This document shows, in pieces, positions 17,000 to 24,703 of a stretch of DNA of 64,000 nucleotides. The DNA is from JAABRE01 sp964413275 (GTDB taxonomy: Bacteria; Cyanobacteriota; Cyanobacteriia; Cyanobacteriales; JAABRE01): the NCBI GenBank assembly GCA_964413275.1, contig CAYPSO010000006.1, forward strand, positions 12,522 through 76,521, read 5' to 3'. Every line of letters starts with the position of its first letter. Position 1 is the stretch's first letter. A model generated the notes under the pieces. The model was not told the DNA's origin. It ran no database searches and was given only the letters and a program-made list of their open reading frames with translations. A program made the position numbers and the translations under genes.

Positions 17000-18108
17000 G
17001 GGATATAGCTGTTATTATTCCCCTGTTTAATGGAGCAAAATGGATTCGTTTTACCCTTGAATCTGTTTTAGCACAAACTTGTATTCCGGCAGAAATAATT
17101 GTTGTTGATAACAATTCAACGGATTCTTCAGTCGAAATTGTCAGTTCTTTTCCCAATATTAAATTAATTAATAATCCTATCCAAGGAGCTAATTTCTCTC
17201 GTCAATGTGGATTTCAAGCAAGCAGAGCTAGTTTAATCGCCTATTTAGATCAAGACGATATTTGGCATCCTGACCATTTAAAGAATCTTTCTTGTCTTCT
17301 GGAACAATATTCAGATTATCCTGCTGCGGTAGCTTCTATTTTATCTTTTAGTTCTAGTAGAAATCTTCGTTTTCCTCATCCTCAACTGAAGGAATTTGAT
17401 TACAATCCCTGGTCTATTTTTCCGACTAATCAGATTGCTACACCATCGAGCGTACTAATTCGTAGGACTGCTATAGAAGCTATCGGCGGTTGGCCAACCC
17501 AATTTGATTTTTGTGGTGATATTTATACTTGGTTAAGACTAAGCGTAAATCATCCTTTTATTCAAAACAAAGGTATTACTGTCGCCTATAGACGACACGA
17601 TCATTCCCAAAGTGCTACCTCTCTCGCTAACAACATTCACAAGTGTTTTAATTCTTTATTTATTGTTTTAAAAGATGCTCTCACTTATTATCCAGCTAGT
17701 TCTAATCAGGATTACTATCAATTGGAAAAAAGGCTTCATATCCTTTCAGCAATGTCTGACATCTTATCAAGTGTTATTGATTTTGACGAAGCTAAATTAA
17801 TTCAATCAATTATAGTCTTTGAAAAGCGTTTGTCAGTAGAAAAAGATGCGTTTGTTGGCTCGATGTGCGGATTATTAATTTGGTTTTTATATGGTCAATT
17901 AGCTAGTGAACCTTTTTTGTTAAGCCGTTTGCTTGAATCTTGGCCACAAGAAGCAACTAGAACTCACAAAGCTTTTCAAGCAAGAATTGCTTCTAGTCGC
18001 CTTTTACCCAAGAGGTTGTTATCTGAACCATTAAATAAACAATTATGGCAACTTTTGTTACAATCGTCAGACAAGATTATGCCAAAACTTTCTCTATATC
18101 GTCAGTAA
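16996..18108 (+). CDS. Family 2 glycosyltransferase
   Basis: 370 aa with a GT-A fold in the first about 220 residues. VIIPLFNGAKWIRFTLESVLAQ, VVDNNSTDSS and the metal-binding DQDD in YLDQDDIWHP are typical of inverting GT2 enzymes, and GGWPTQFDFCGDIYTWLRL forms the acceptor-side region. The C-terminal 150 residues are helical and unassigned. The ATGA overlap with the aminotransferase stop implies translational coupling. Probably transfers a sugar to a lipid- or protein-linked glycan. Confidence 0.88.
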   Translation: MRDIAVIIPLFNGAKWIRFTLESVLAQTCIPAEIIVVDNNSTDSSVEIVSSFPNIKLINNPIQGANFSRQCGFQASRASLIAYLDQDDIWHPDHLKNLSCLLEQYSDYPAAVASILSFSSSRNLRFPHPQLKEFDYNPWSIFPTNQIATPSSVLIRRTAIEAIGGWPTQFDFCGDIYTWLRLSVNHPFIQNKGITVAYRRHDHSQSATSLANNIHKCFNSLFIVLKDALTYYPASSNQDYYQLEKRLHILSAMSDILSSVIDFDEAKLIQSIIVFEKRLSVEKDAFVGSMCGLLIWFLYGQLASEPFLLSRLLESWPQEATRTHKAFQARIASSRLLPKRLLSEPLNKQLWQLLLQSSDKIMPKLSLYRQ

Positions 18109-18136
18109 GTAAATTCTTGATTTTTTAACATAGCCT

Positions 18137-18781
18137 ATGAGTATCCGTCGAAAAATTTACCATAAGGTTTTATCCGAGCTAAAAATTGTTCCTTATGGTT
18201 TTTTACGTTTGTTTGATGTAATTGTCAATTACCTATTTTTACAAAATTATCCTCCCCAATCAATTATTAATCAACTTCAAAAGATAGATTGCAATTCAAT
18301 TTCGCATATGGATCGAAATTTACTAACCCATTTTCAAGGAACTTATAAATTGCTGAAAAAATGGGGAAATCAAGAATCAGTTTGTTTAGCAGGTCTTTGT
18401 CATGCACTTTATGGAACAGAAACTTTTCCAGTGGCTTTAGTTCCTTTAGAAAAAAGACAAGAAATAGCTACTTTAATTGGGGAACAAGCAGAGAAATTGG
18501 TTTATTACTACTCAATTATTACCCGAAAATATTTTACTGAAACTTTAAGGAATGGCGATAATTTAGTGATTAAATCTCGTTTAGATGGACAAAATATTCC
18601 GATTACAGAATTAGAATTTAGACAATTATTAGAAATATTTTTAGCAGATCGTCTAGAGCAAATTTTCTCTCTAAACTATCGCTATCGCTATCAATATAAA
18701 TTCTTTTTTATAGAAACAAAATCGTATTTAAGTCAGTTAGGATTTAAAGAGTTTTCAATTGCTTATAATTATAAAAATTAA
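18137..18781 (+). CDS. DUF6817-like protein (HD-like fold)
   Basis: 214 aa. The central block LLTHFQGTYKLLKKWGNQES followed by CLAGLCHALYGTETF resembles the DUF6817 pattern, in which histidines are arranged somewhat like HD-domain proteins. Biochemical function is unknown; similar proteins often sit near sugar or peptide tailoring genes. It is third in a plus-strand operon with the aminotransferase and GT2 (28 bp spacing). Its stop codon abuts the stop of the opposite-strand gene with no intervening base. Confidence 0.65.
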   Translation: MSIRRKIYHKVLSELKIVPYGFLRLFDVIVNYLFLQNYPPQSIINQLQKIDCNSISHMDRNLLTHFQGTYKLLKKWGNQESVCLAGLCHALYGTETFPVALVPLEKRQEIATLIGEQAEKLVYYYSIITRKYFTETLRNGDNLVIKSRLDGQNIPITELEFRQLLEIFLADRLEQIFSLNYRYRYQYKFFFIETKSYLSQLGFKEFSIAYNYKN

Positions 18782-19411
18782 TTAGTTAATTATTCCTTTT
18801 TCTACAGCAGGAACGCCAGAAACAATTGTTTGAGAGGAAACATTTTTTAATACTACTGAGCCGGGTTCAATTTTAGCATATTTTCCAATAGAAACATCTT
18901 CAATTATAGTTGCTCCCATATTAATAATTGCTCCTTCTCCAATCTTAATATGACCTGCTAGTTTAACCCCAGATTGAACAATTACATAATTATCCAAAGC
19001 TGTGTCGTGACCAAAAATTACTCCTTGACCAATAAAACATCCTTCTCCGATAACAACAGTAGAGGCAACAATAACACCTGCTGAAATTACTGAACCAGCT
19101 CCTATTTTAGTTGTTGGAGAAATTAGAGCATGGGGATGAATTAAGGTATCTAATGAAATTCCGATTTTGTCTCTGATTTTTTGATGTAAACTTTTGGCTT
19201 TTTTTCCTATCAATCCGCATAAATAAACTTCATTTTTTTCAGGAATAAAGTTTTCCCAAGATTCAATAGCAACAGATGAAAAAGCTGAATTGAGTTGAAC
19301 CATTGGGGGATTGTGACAAACAATTTTTTTTAAACGATCGCCTTTAACAGCAATAATATCAAGAAGACTATCAAGATAATTATCCCACTCTAATATTACA
19401 TAGTTTTTCAT
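18782..19411 (-). CDS. NeuD/PglD-type sugar O/N-acyltransferase
   Basis: 209 aa. An N-terminal alpha/beta segment of about 95 residues is followed by a left-handed beta-helix of hexapeptide repeats (IGAGSVISAGVIVASTVVIGEG...). H94 in LIHPHALIS and H125-type FGHD are candidate catalytic histidines, as in PglD-like acetyltransferases. The C-terminal GVPAVEKG closure is typical. It is the last gene of a three-gene minus-strand operon with 4-bp overlaps. Likely acylates an amino group or hydroxyl of a nucleotide sugar, perhaps the product of the nearby aminotransferase (inference). Confidence 0.82.
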   Translation of the reverse strand: MKNYVILEWDNYLDSLLDIIAVKGDRLKKIVCHNPPMVQLNSAFSSVAIESWENFIPEKNEVYLCGLIGKKAKSLHQKIRDKIGISLDTLIHPHALISPTTKIGAGSVISAGVIVASTVVIGEGCFIGQGVIFGHDTALDNYVIVQSGVKLAGHIKIGEGAIINMGATIIEDVSIGKYAKIEPGSVVLKNVSSQTIVSGVPAVEKGIIN

Positions 19412-20217
19412 GAGGATAAATCTTTATAAAGACTGACAAAAGCAGATAATCTACCTGAAACTCGATCTAAATCAAGCACTTTATGAGGGTCAATATCTTC
19501 TACACCATGCAAAGTAGAACCATCATAAATAATAATATCACCCACAGAAATATAATCATCAAGAACAATGCGATCGCGCAGCGTACCTTCGGTATCGCCC
19601 TGATGGTCGATAAAACCTCCTCCCCTTTCAAAATCTTCTCCCTTTTGACTTAAAATAGCAAATACTTGATAATAATTTAGATGTGCTTGCTCAGAAACGG
19701 TTGCTTGTGTTCTATCTCGATGACTTTGAATAAATCCCCCTCCAACAGGATATTGGTGAATTCTGGCTGCTGTCCAAAGGCCTTGTTCAATGTTATCACT
19801 GGCAAAACTAATCGGTTTACCTATGAGCTTATTTCTCACCCCAATTAATTGTCGAAAAATATCATGCATTTGGTAAATATCTTCTTCCCATAGGGGAGTA
19901 AAAAAGACTCGTAAAAGTCGCCCGTATGAGCCTAAATGGTGTTTTCCTCGCGCACAACCAATGGATAGTTTTTGAAAATTTCGCTGGACATCTTGGGGAG
20001 ATTCTCCAATGGTAGGATTATCGTTAATTTTAGAAAATTTTTGAGTTAAAGTTATTTTTGCTTGTCGAACTTTTGAGGGAGAAAGTAGTCCTCTAATACA
20101 AGCAAATTTATCTTCAGATAAAGATAAAAGTATTTTTTCATCGGGAATTTCTTCGAGTTTTTGACACAGAAATAAATTGTTTTCAAAACTCTTTTGGAGA
20201 CTCAATAATGTAGTCAT
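19408..20217 (-). CDS. Putative 2-oxoglutarate/Fe(II)-dependent oxygenase
   Basis: 269 aa with the facial-triad pattern expected of Fe(II)/2OG oxygenases: H166 and D168 in QSHRDRT, H237 in STLHGVED, and R256 in SGRLSAF as the 2-oxoglutarate anchor. The core also shows the double-stranded beta-helix rhythm (YYQVFAIL, VGDIIIYDG). It overlaps the acyltransferase genes on both sides by 4 bp, so the three are translationally coupled. A hydroxylation of a sugar, fatty acyl or peptide intermediate is plausible; the substrate is unknown. Confidence 0.72.
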   Translation of the reverse strand: MTTLLSLQKSFENNLFLCQKLEEIPDEKILLSLSEDKFACIRGLLSPSKVRQAKITLTQKFSKINDNPTIGESPQDVQRNFQKLSIGCARGKHHLGSYGRLLRVFFTPLWEEDIYQMHDIFRQLIGVRNKLIGKPISFASDNIEQGLWTAARIHQYPVGGGFIQSHRDRTQATVSEQAHLNYYQVFAILSQKGEDFERGGGFIDHQGDTEGTLRDRIVLDDYISVGDIIIYDGSTLHGVEDIDPHKVLDLDRVSGRLSAFVSLYKDLSS

Positions 20218-20930
20218 TTTTCAATAGTTTTATGTAGATTTGTTTTCTTAATAACGGCTGGAATACCAGCAACTAATGTATTGGTAGGAACATCTTTAAT
20301 AACAGTAGCACCAGCAGCAACCATTGCATAATCATTGACAATTATTCCATCTAAGATAACAGAACCAATTCCTAAAGTTACTCCTGTTTTAATTAAAACA
20401 TTTTGACCGACAATAGTTCCGGGAGCTAATGAAGCAAAACGTTCTATTCTCGTTTTACAACCTATATTGACTCCTTTATTAATAAAAGTATGATCTTTAA
20501 GTTGAACATCTGAAGCAATAATTACTCCAGCTTGTACGATTGAACTTGGAGAAATATCAACATTAGGAGCAATGATAGCACTGGGATGAATTAAGGGAGC
20601 AAACTGAATCCCAAATCTTTGAGTTAGATAACGGATAAGTTTTAACATCTTGAATCCAGTAAATCCAATGACATACTTTTCCCCTTTTTGAGGTTTAAAA
20701 TCATTTATATGTTGAATAGAAATTGGATAAAAATCGTTAACATTATTACTATTAAAATTTTTATCCTGAAGTCTATCTAATCTTTGTTTAAGAGAAGGAC
20801 GATTAGTTTGTAAAGATTCAGGAACATTTTGGACAATTGTGGTTAGAATGCCATTGTTTAGGTGAATAATTTCAATTAAATCTCCTATAACATGGCTATG
20901 ACCCATCATCACATATTTTTCTTTACTCAT
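20214..20930 (-). CDS. Second NeuD/PglD-type hexapeptide acyltransferase
   Basis: 238 aa. An N-terminal Rossmann-like part (MGHSHVIGDLIEII) is followed by a long charged linker. From about residue 120 there is a left-handed beta-helix (IIAPNVDISPSSIVQAGVI...). H117 in LIHPSA marks the usual catalytic area, and the end VAGIPAVIKK is typical. It is paralogous to the acyltransferase two genes downstream, so the operon encodes two acyltransferases around an oxygenase. It is the first gene of the operon, preceded by about 200 bp of intergenic DNA. Confidence 0.8.
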   Translation of the reverse strand: MSKEKYVMMGHSHVIGDLIEIIHLNNGILTTIVQNVPESLQTNRPSLKQRLDRLQDKNFNSNNVNDFYPISIQHINDFKPQKGEKYVIGFTGFKMLKLIRYLTQRFGIQFAPLIHPSAIIAPNVDISPSSIVQAGVIIASDVQLKDHTFINKGVNIGCKTRIERFASLAPGTIVGQNVLIKTGVTLGIGSVILDGIIVNDYAMVAAGATVIKDVPTNTLVAGIPAVIKKTNLHKTIEK

Positions 20931-21131
20931 AAAACTTTATTAGAAGCAGGATTTTAGCCAATTCAAACTAATCAGGAATAGTGTAGTTAAATGGGAAATC
21001 AAATCAGCAAATTTTCTAAAAAAAGTCTCTCCGTTATCATTTATTGATTAGTCCTCTGTGGTTTATTAAAATAAATTTATGTATCCCACCCAATTATCTA
21101 AAGCAACATTTAAGGCCTGTCAGTCCAATAG

Positions 21132-21608
21132 TTAACATAGTAACAAAACTACGGCATAAGCAGCTATTCCTTCTTCTCTACCAACAGGGCCTAATTTTTC
21201 ATTAGTTGTGGCTTTAACACTAATTTTATTTGGTTCAATTCCTAACGTAATTGCTAACTTTTCAATCATAGCTGGAAGATGGGGTTTAAGTTTTGGTTGT
21301 TCAGCTACAATTACCGAATCTATATTGCCAATATACCAGCCTTTATACTTAATTAAATCATGTACTTGTTCTAATAATAATAAACTATTTGCACCGTTCC
21401 ATTTCGGATCGGAAGGAGGGAAATAATGACCAATATCTCCTAAACTTAATGCTCCTAAAAGAGCATCCATAATTGCATGGGTTAAGACATCGGCATCACT
21501 ATGACCTAGTAAACCCAAATTATGGGGAATTTCTATTCCTCCTAAAATTAATGGCCTTCCTTCTACTAATTTATGAATATCGTAACCGTTACCAATGCGA
21601 ATGTTCAT
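21132..21608 (-). CDS. ispF: 2-C-methyl-D-erythritol 2,4-cyclodiphosphate synthase
   Basis: 158 aa, fifth enzyme of the MEP isoprenoid pathway, a trimer with a zinc site between subunits. Metal ligands are D10 and H12 in GYDIHKL and the histidine of GHSDADVLTHAI. SLGDIGHYFPPSD and ATTNEKLGPVGREEGIAAYAV are family signatures. Length is standard. dxs, the first enzyme of the same pathway, lies 33 kb away in this window. Confidence 0.97.
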   Translation of the reverse strand: MNIRIGNGYDIHKLVEGRPLILGGIEIPHNLGLLGHSDADVLTHAIMDALLGALSLGDIGHYFPPSDPKWNGANSLLLLEQVHDLIKYKGWYIGNIDSVIVAEQPKLKPHLPAMIEKLAITLGIEPNKISVKATTNEKLGPVGREEGIAAYAVVLLLC

Positions 21609-21738
21609 TTATTTGTGATTAATTTTGATTATTTAATGTTAGTTTAATCTTGAAAATTTTAGAAGTATAGAAGTGTAGAAATTTTAGTAGGAAATTAATA
21701 ATAAATACTTCTAAATTTCTTCCTTGTAAATTAATTTT

Positions 21739-21759
21739 GGTGGGCATTGCCCACCCTAC
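21739..21759. repeat. GGTGGGCA/TGCCCACC inverted repeat
   Basis: GGTGGGCAttGCCCACCCTAC lies just after the pepA stop. It has nearly no spacer, so it would form a tight hairpin and may help end pepA transcription. It is a member of the dispersed GTGGGCA family. Confidence 0.5.
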
Positions 21760-21761
21760 TT

Positions 21762-23243
21762 TTAATTATTAATTACCCAATTAACTAAAGTACGTACCGG
21801 AAAACCTGTTGCACCTTTATTGTTAACACCATCTTCTTTTTCAGCCCAAACTGGCCCAGCAACGTCTAAATGAGCCCAGGGAGTATCTTTAATAAATTGT
21901 TTGAGGAATAAAGCAGCAGTAATTGAACCACCACCCCTAGATCCTGTATTCTTCATATCTGCAATATCAGATTTCATGATTTCCCAATATTTTTCTTCTA
22001 GGGGCATTTGCCAGAATGGTTCACCTGCTTTATCTCCAGCTTCTTTTAACTGATTAGCTAGGCTTTGATCGCTACTCCATAAACCAGCAATATTATTACC
22101 TAGTGCAACTACGCAAGCACCTGTAAGGGTAGCTAAATCAACGATGGCATCTACTTCTAGTTTTTCAGCAAAAACTAGGGCATCAGCCAAGGTTAAACGC
22201 CCTTCTGCATCGGTATTATTTACTTCGATGGTTTTGCCATTGGAAGCCGTTAGAATGTCTCCGGGGCGCATTCCTTTACCGCTAATCATGTTTTCGGTAG
22301 CCGCACTAATAAAATGTACTTCCACATCTGGTTTAAGTTGAGCAATGGCTTTAGCTGCTCCTAAAGTCGCACCAGCACCGCCCATATCCATTTTCATAGT
22401 TTCAATACCGCTACCTGTGGGCTTGAGGTTATAACCACCCGAATCAAAGGTTAAACCCTTACCCACAATGGCGACTTTGCGTTTTGGAGTGCCTGCTGGT
22501 TTATAAGTAAGATGGATAAACTTAGGAGGAATATCAGAAGCCTTAGCCACCCCTAAATAAGCTCCCATACTTAGTTTTTCGCAATCTTCTTGCTCTAAAA
22601 TTTCTAATTCTAAACCGTATTCTGAAGCTAATTCTTGAGCGGTTTCGGCTAGGGTTTCCGCCGTAACTACATTAGAAGGTGCAGCTACTAATTCCCTTGC
22701 TAAAATTACCCCCGAACAAATTTTTTCCGCTTTATTAATTGCTTCGGTTTGCTCCCCTAAACCTAGTAATTCCACAGTTTCTAATTCTACGGTTTTGGGT
22801 TTATCTTCAGATTCAGATTTAAAACGATTATCTTCGTGTAAAGCTAAAATTAACCCTTCGGCAATAACTTCCGCAGATGTTGCCTTATCTTCATCAACAA
22901 AGGGAAAAGAAATACCCAAAGATTTAATTTTATTCTTTTTGGCAAGGCGAGCAACAGCCGCAGCAGCACTTCTGAGGCTATCTAATTTGAGATTGTCTTG
23001 TTTACCTAAACCAATTAAAATCAGCTTATTAACGGAAGCTTTGCCACCGACACGAGTAACTGCACTACTACCAGCTTTTCCTTTAAATTCTTCCTCGGCA
23101 ATTAGTTCAGTAATAATACCAGAGAGCTTTTCATCAAGTTTAGTTAAGTCGCCACTTACCTCAACTGAATCTTCAAAAAATGCGATCGCCAAAGCATCTC
23201 CAGAATAATCTAAATGTAGTGTTTCTGTTCCTTTAATTTCCAT
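21762..23243 (-). CDS. pepA: Leucyl aminopeptidase (M17)
   Basis: 493 aa, two-metal cytosolic exopeptidase. The N-terminal macro-like domain spans about 1-165. The catalytic domain has GKGLTFDSGGYNLKP with the metal-binding Lys/Asp, MKMDMGGA, and the M17 signature NNTDAEGRLTLADAL. Length and order are normal. Acts in peptide turnover and possibly glutathione/cysteinylglycine breakdown. It is a single gene with its own upstream region. Confidence 0.97.
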   Translation of the reverse strand: MEIKGTETLHLDYSGDALAIAFFEDSVEVSGDLTKLDEKLSGIITELIAEEEFKGKAGSSAVTRVGGKASVNKLILIGLGKQDNLKLDSLRSAAAAVARLAKKNKIKSLGISFPFVDEDKATSAEVIAEGLILALHEDNRFKSESEDKPKTVELETVELLGLGEQTEAINKAEKICSGVILARELVAAPSNVVTAETLAETAQELASEYGLELEILEQEDCEKLSMGAYLGVAKASDIPPKFIHLTYKPAGTPKRKVAIVGKGLTFDSGGYNLKPTGSGIETMKMDMGGAGATLGAAKAIAQLKPDVEVHFISAATENMISGKGMRPGDILTASNGKTIEVNNTDAEGRLTLADALVFAEKLEVDAIVDLATLTGACVVALGNNIAGLWSSDQSLANQLKEAGDKAGEPFWQMPLEEKYWEIMKSDIADMKNTGSRGGGSITAALFLKQFIKDTPWAHLDVAGPVWAEKEDGVNNKGATGFPVRTLVNWVINN

Positions 23244-23471
23244 GTTCCACTATCGTAAGTAACTATGACTATTTTCTCAGAATCTTTACATACATTGGCT
23301 AAAAAAAATTTGTACAATTTAGACATAATGACAAAAATATTCAAAAAACCCTTCAGGAGTTAGCCAATGGCGAAACTTGATGGCTTAAAATCAGTTTTAG
23401 ATTAAATCAGTTTTAGATTTTCTTAAAGGTTTACAAAGAACGAATAACCAATAACCAATAACCATCAATTT

Positions 23472-24041
23472 ATGCAACTCTCACCCCGTTTTAGTGAAGC
23501 CTTAGTTTTTGCCCATGAGTTACACGCTAAACAAATCAGAAAAGGCTCAGGTGTGCCTTATATTGCCCATTTATTAGGGGTTGCTAGTCTGGCTTTAGAA
23601 TATGGTGCAACGGAAGATGAGGCTATTGCTGCCTTACTCCATGATGCCATCGAAGACCAAGGAGGCGCAAGCACTAGGGAGAAAATACGCGCTCGTTTTG
23701 GGGATAATGTGACAGCGATTGTTGATGGTTGTACGGATAGTGATGCTATACCTAAACCACCCTGGCAGGAGCGAAAAGAAGCTTATCTTAAGCATTTACA
23801 AACTGGTTCTGCTTCTGTAAGATTAGTTTCGGCGGCAGATAAGTTATATAACGCTCGTTCTATTCTTAAAGATTATCGGATTTTAGGGGATGAACTTTGG
23901 TCTCGTTTTCATGGTAAGAAAGAGGGAACTTTATGGTACTATCGAGCTTTAGTTAATAGTTTTTTAGCGGGAGAAGTAACTCCAATAATTAAAGAATTGG
24001 CTAGAGTTATTTCTGAATTAGAAAGTTTAGTCAGTAATTAA
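23472..24041 (+). CDS. HD-domain phosphohydrolase (SpoT-hydrolase-like)
   Basis: 189 aa HD-superfamily metal-dependent hydrolase. HAKQIRKGSGVPYIAHLLGVA resembles the start of RelA/SpoT hydrolase domains. The HD pair is in LLHDAIEDQGG and a later D in SAADKLYNARSIL. It lacks synthetase and TGS domains. A small alarmone hydrolase (ppGpp pyrophosphohydrolase) is a reasonable guess; other nucleotide substrates are possible. Confidence 0.82.
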   Translation: MQLSPRFSEALVFAHELHAKQIRKGSGVPYIAHLLGVASLALEYGATEDEAIAALLHDAIEDQGGASTREKIRARFGDNVTAIVDGCTDSDAIPKPPWQERKEAYLKHLQTGSASVRLVSAADKLYNARSILKDYRILGDELWSRFHGKKEGTLWYYRALVNSFLAGEVTPIIKELARVISELESLVSN

Positions 24042-24121
24042 AAATGTTGGTAATAATTAAGATACTTTCTGCTTATGTATGGCGATTCTAAATTATCTCG
24101 AATTAAAACTTGATTAGTTCC

Positions 24122-24135
24122 AGAGTGCGCACTCT
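24122..24135. repeat. Perfect 14-bp palindrome
   Basis: AGAGTGCGCACTCT is self-complementary. It lies between two convergent genes, where an operator would be unexpected. There is no T-run beside it, so it is not a standard terminator. Confidence 0.4.
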
Positions 24136-24258
24136 CATATTGTTTTAATGAAATGTAACCTACCCTAATATAGGGCGATCGAGCTAACCAAGCTTAAATT
24201 CTTTACCAATGATTCTTTAAATAGTGCTTTTCTACTTGCTGAACCAGAAATAGATTCA

Positions 24259-24543
24259 CTAAGCATAACGGAGTCCTTTGGTGATCGTTCCATCTCTACT
24301 GATAGTATTGTGGAAGAAAGCACCTTCCATCGTAGCCCGTCCTTTAATACCTCTGAGGGAAGCATTTTCCAGATTGACACCCAACATTTCAACAGCTTCC
24401 AGGTTAGCTCCGCTCAAGTTAGCTCTACTCAAATTAGCTGCACCCAAGTCAGTCCAATCAGTCAAAATCGTTTCACTCAACTCAACTCCAGTAAAATCTC
24501 TTTCACCAGCAGCATACCGTTCGAGCAATTCTTCAGCAGTCAT
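24259..24543 (-). CDS. Small pentapeptide-repeat protein
   Basis: 94 aa. A conserved-type N-terminus MTAEELLERYAAGERDF is followed by about eight A(D/N)LXX pentapeptides (AANLSRANLSGANLEAVEM...), which fold as a right-handed quadrilateral beta-helix. The C-terminus is not repetitive. Soluble, without signal peptide. Such proteins are common in cyanobacteria and mostly of unknown function. The opposite-strand and shifted frames here are repeat shadows. Confidence 0.8.
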   Translation of the reverse strand: MTAEELLERYAAGERDFTGVELSETILTDWTDLGAANLSRANLSGANLEAVEMLGVNLENASLRGIKGRATMEGAFFHNTISRDGTITKGLRYA

Positions 24544-24703
24544 AATTTAACCTCTCAAATTCTAAACAACATCCAGTTTAGCGCAACTGCTCTCTGGCAA
24601 AACCTCCTCAACCCCCCAACTCCCATAAACATAACCTTCCAAATAACCGACCTTCCCAAAGGCCAACTCGTCTAAGCTTAATAGTTTTTCAAGTAACGAA
24701 TAA

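Noticed and set aside
22144..23208. Plus-strand open frames opposite pepA
   Set aside because: Antisense shadows of a well-conserved gene, with no motifs of their own.
24278..24675. Plus-strand and shifted frames over the pentapeptide gene
   Set aside because: The 15-base periodic repeat keeps all frames open; only the minus-strand frame has the pentapeptide pattern and conserved start.
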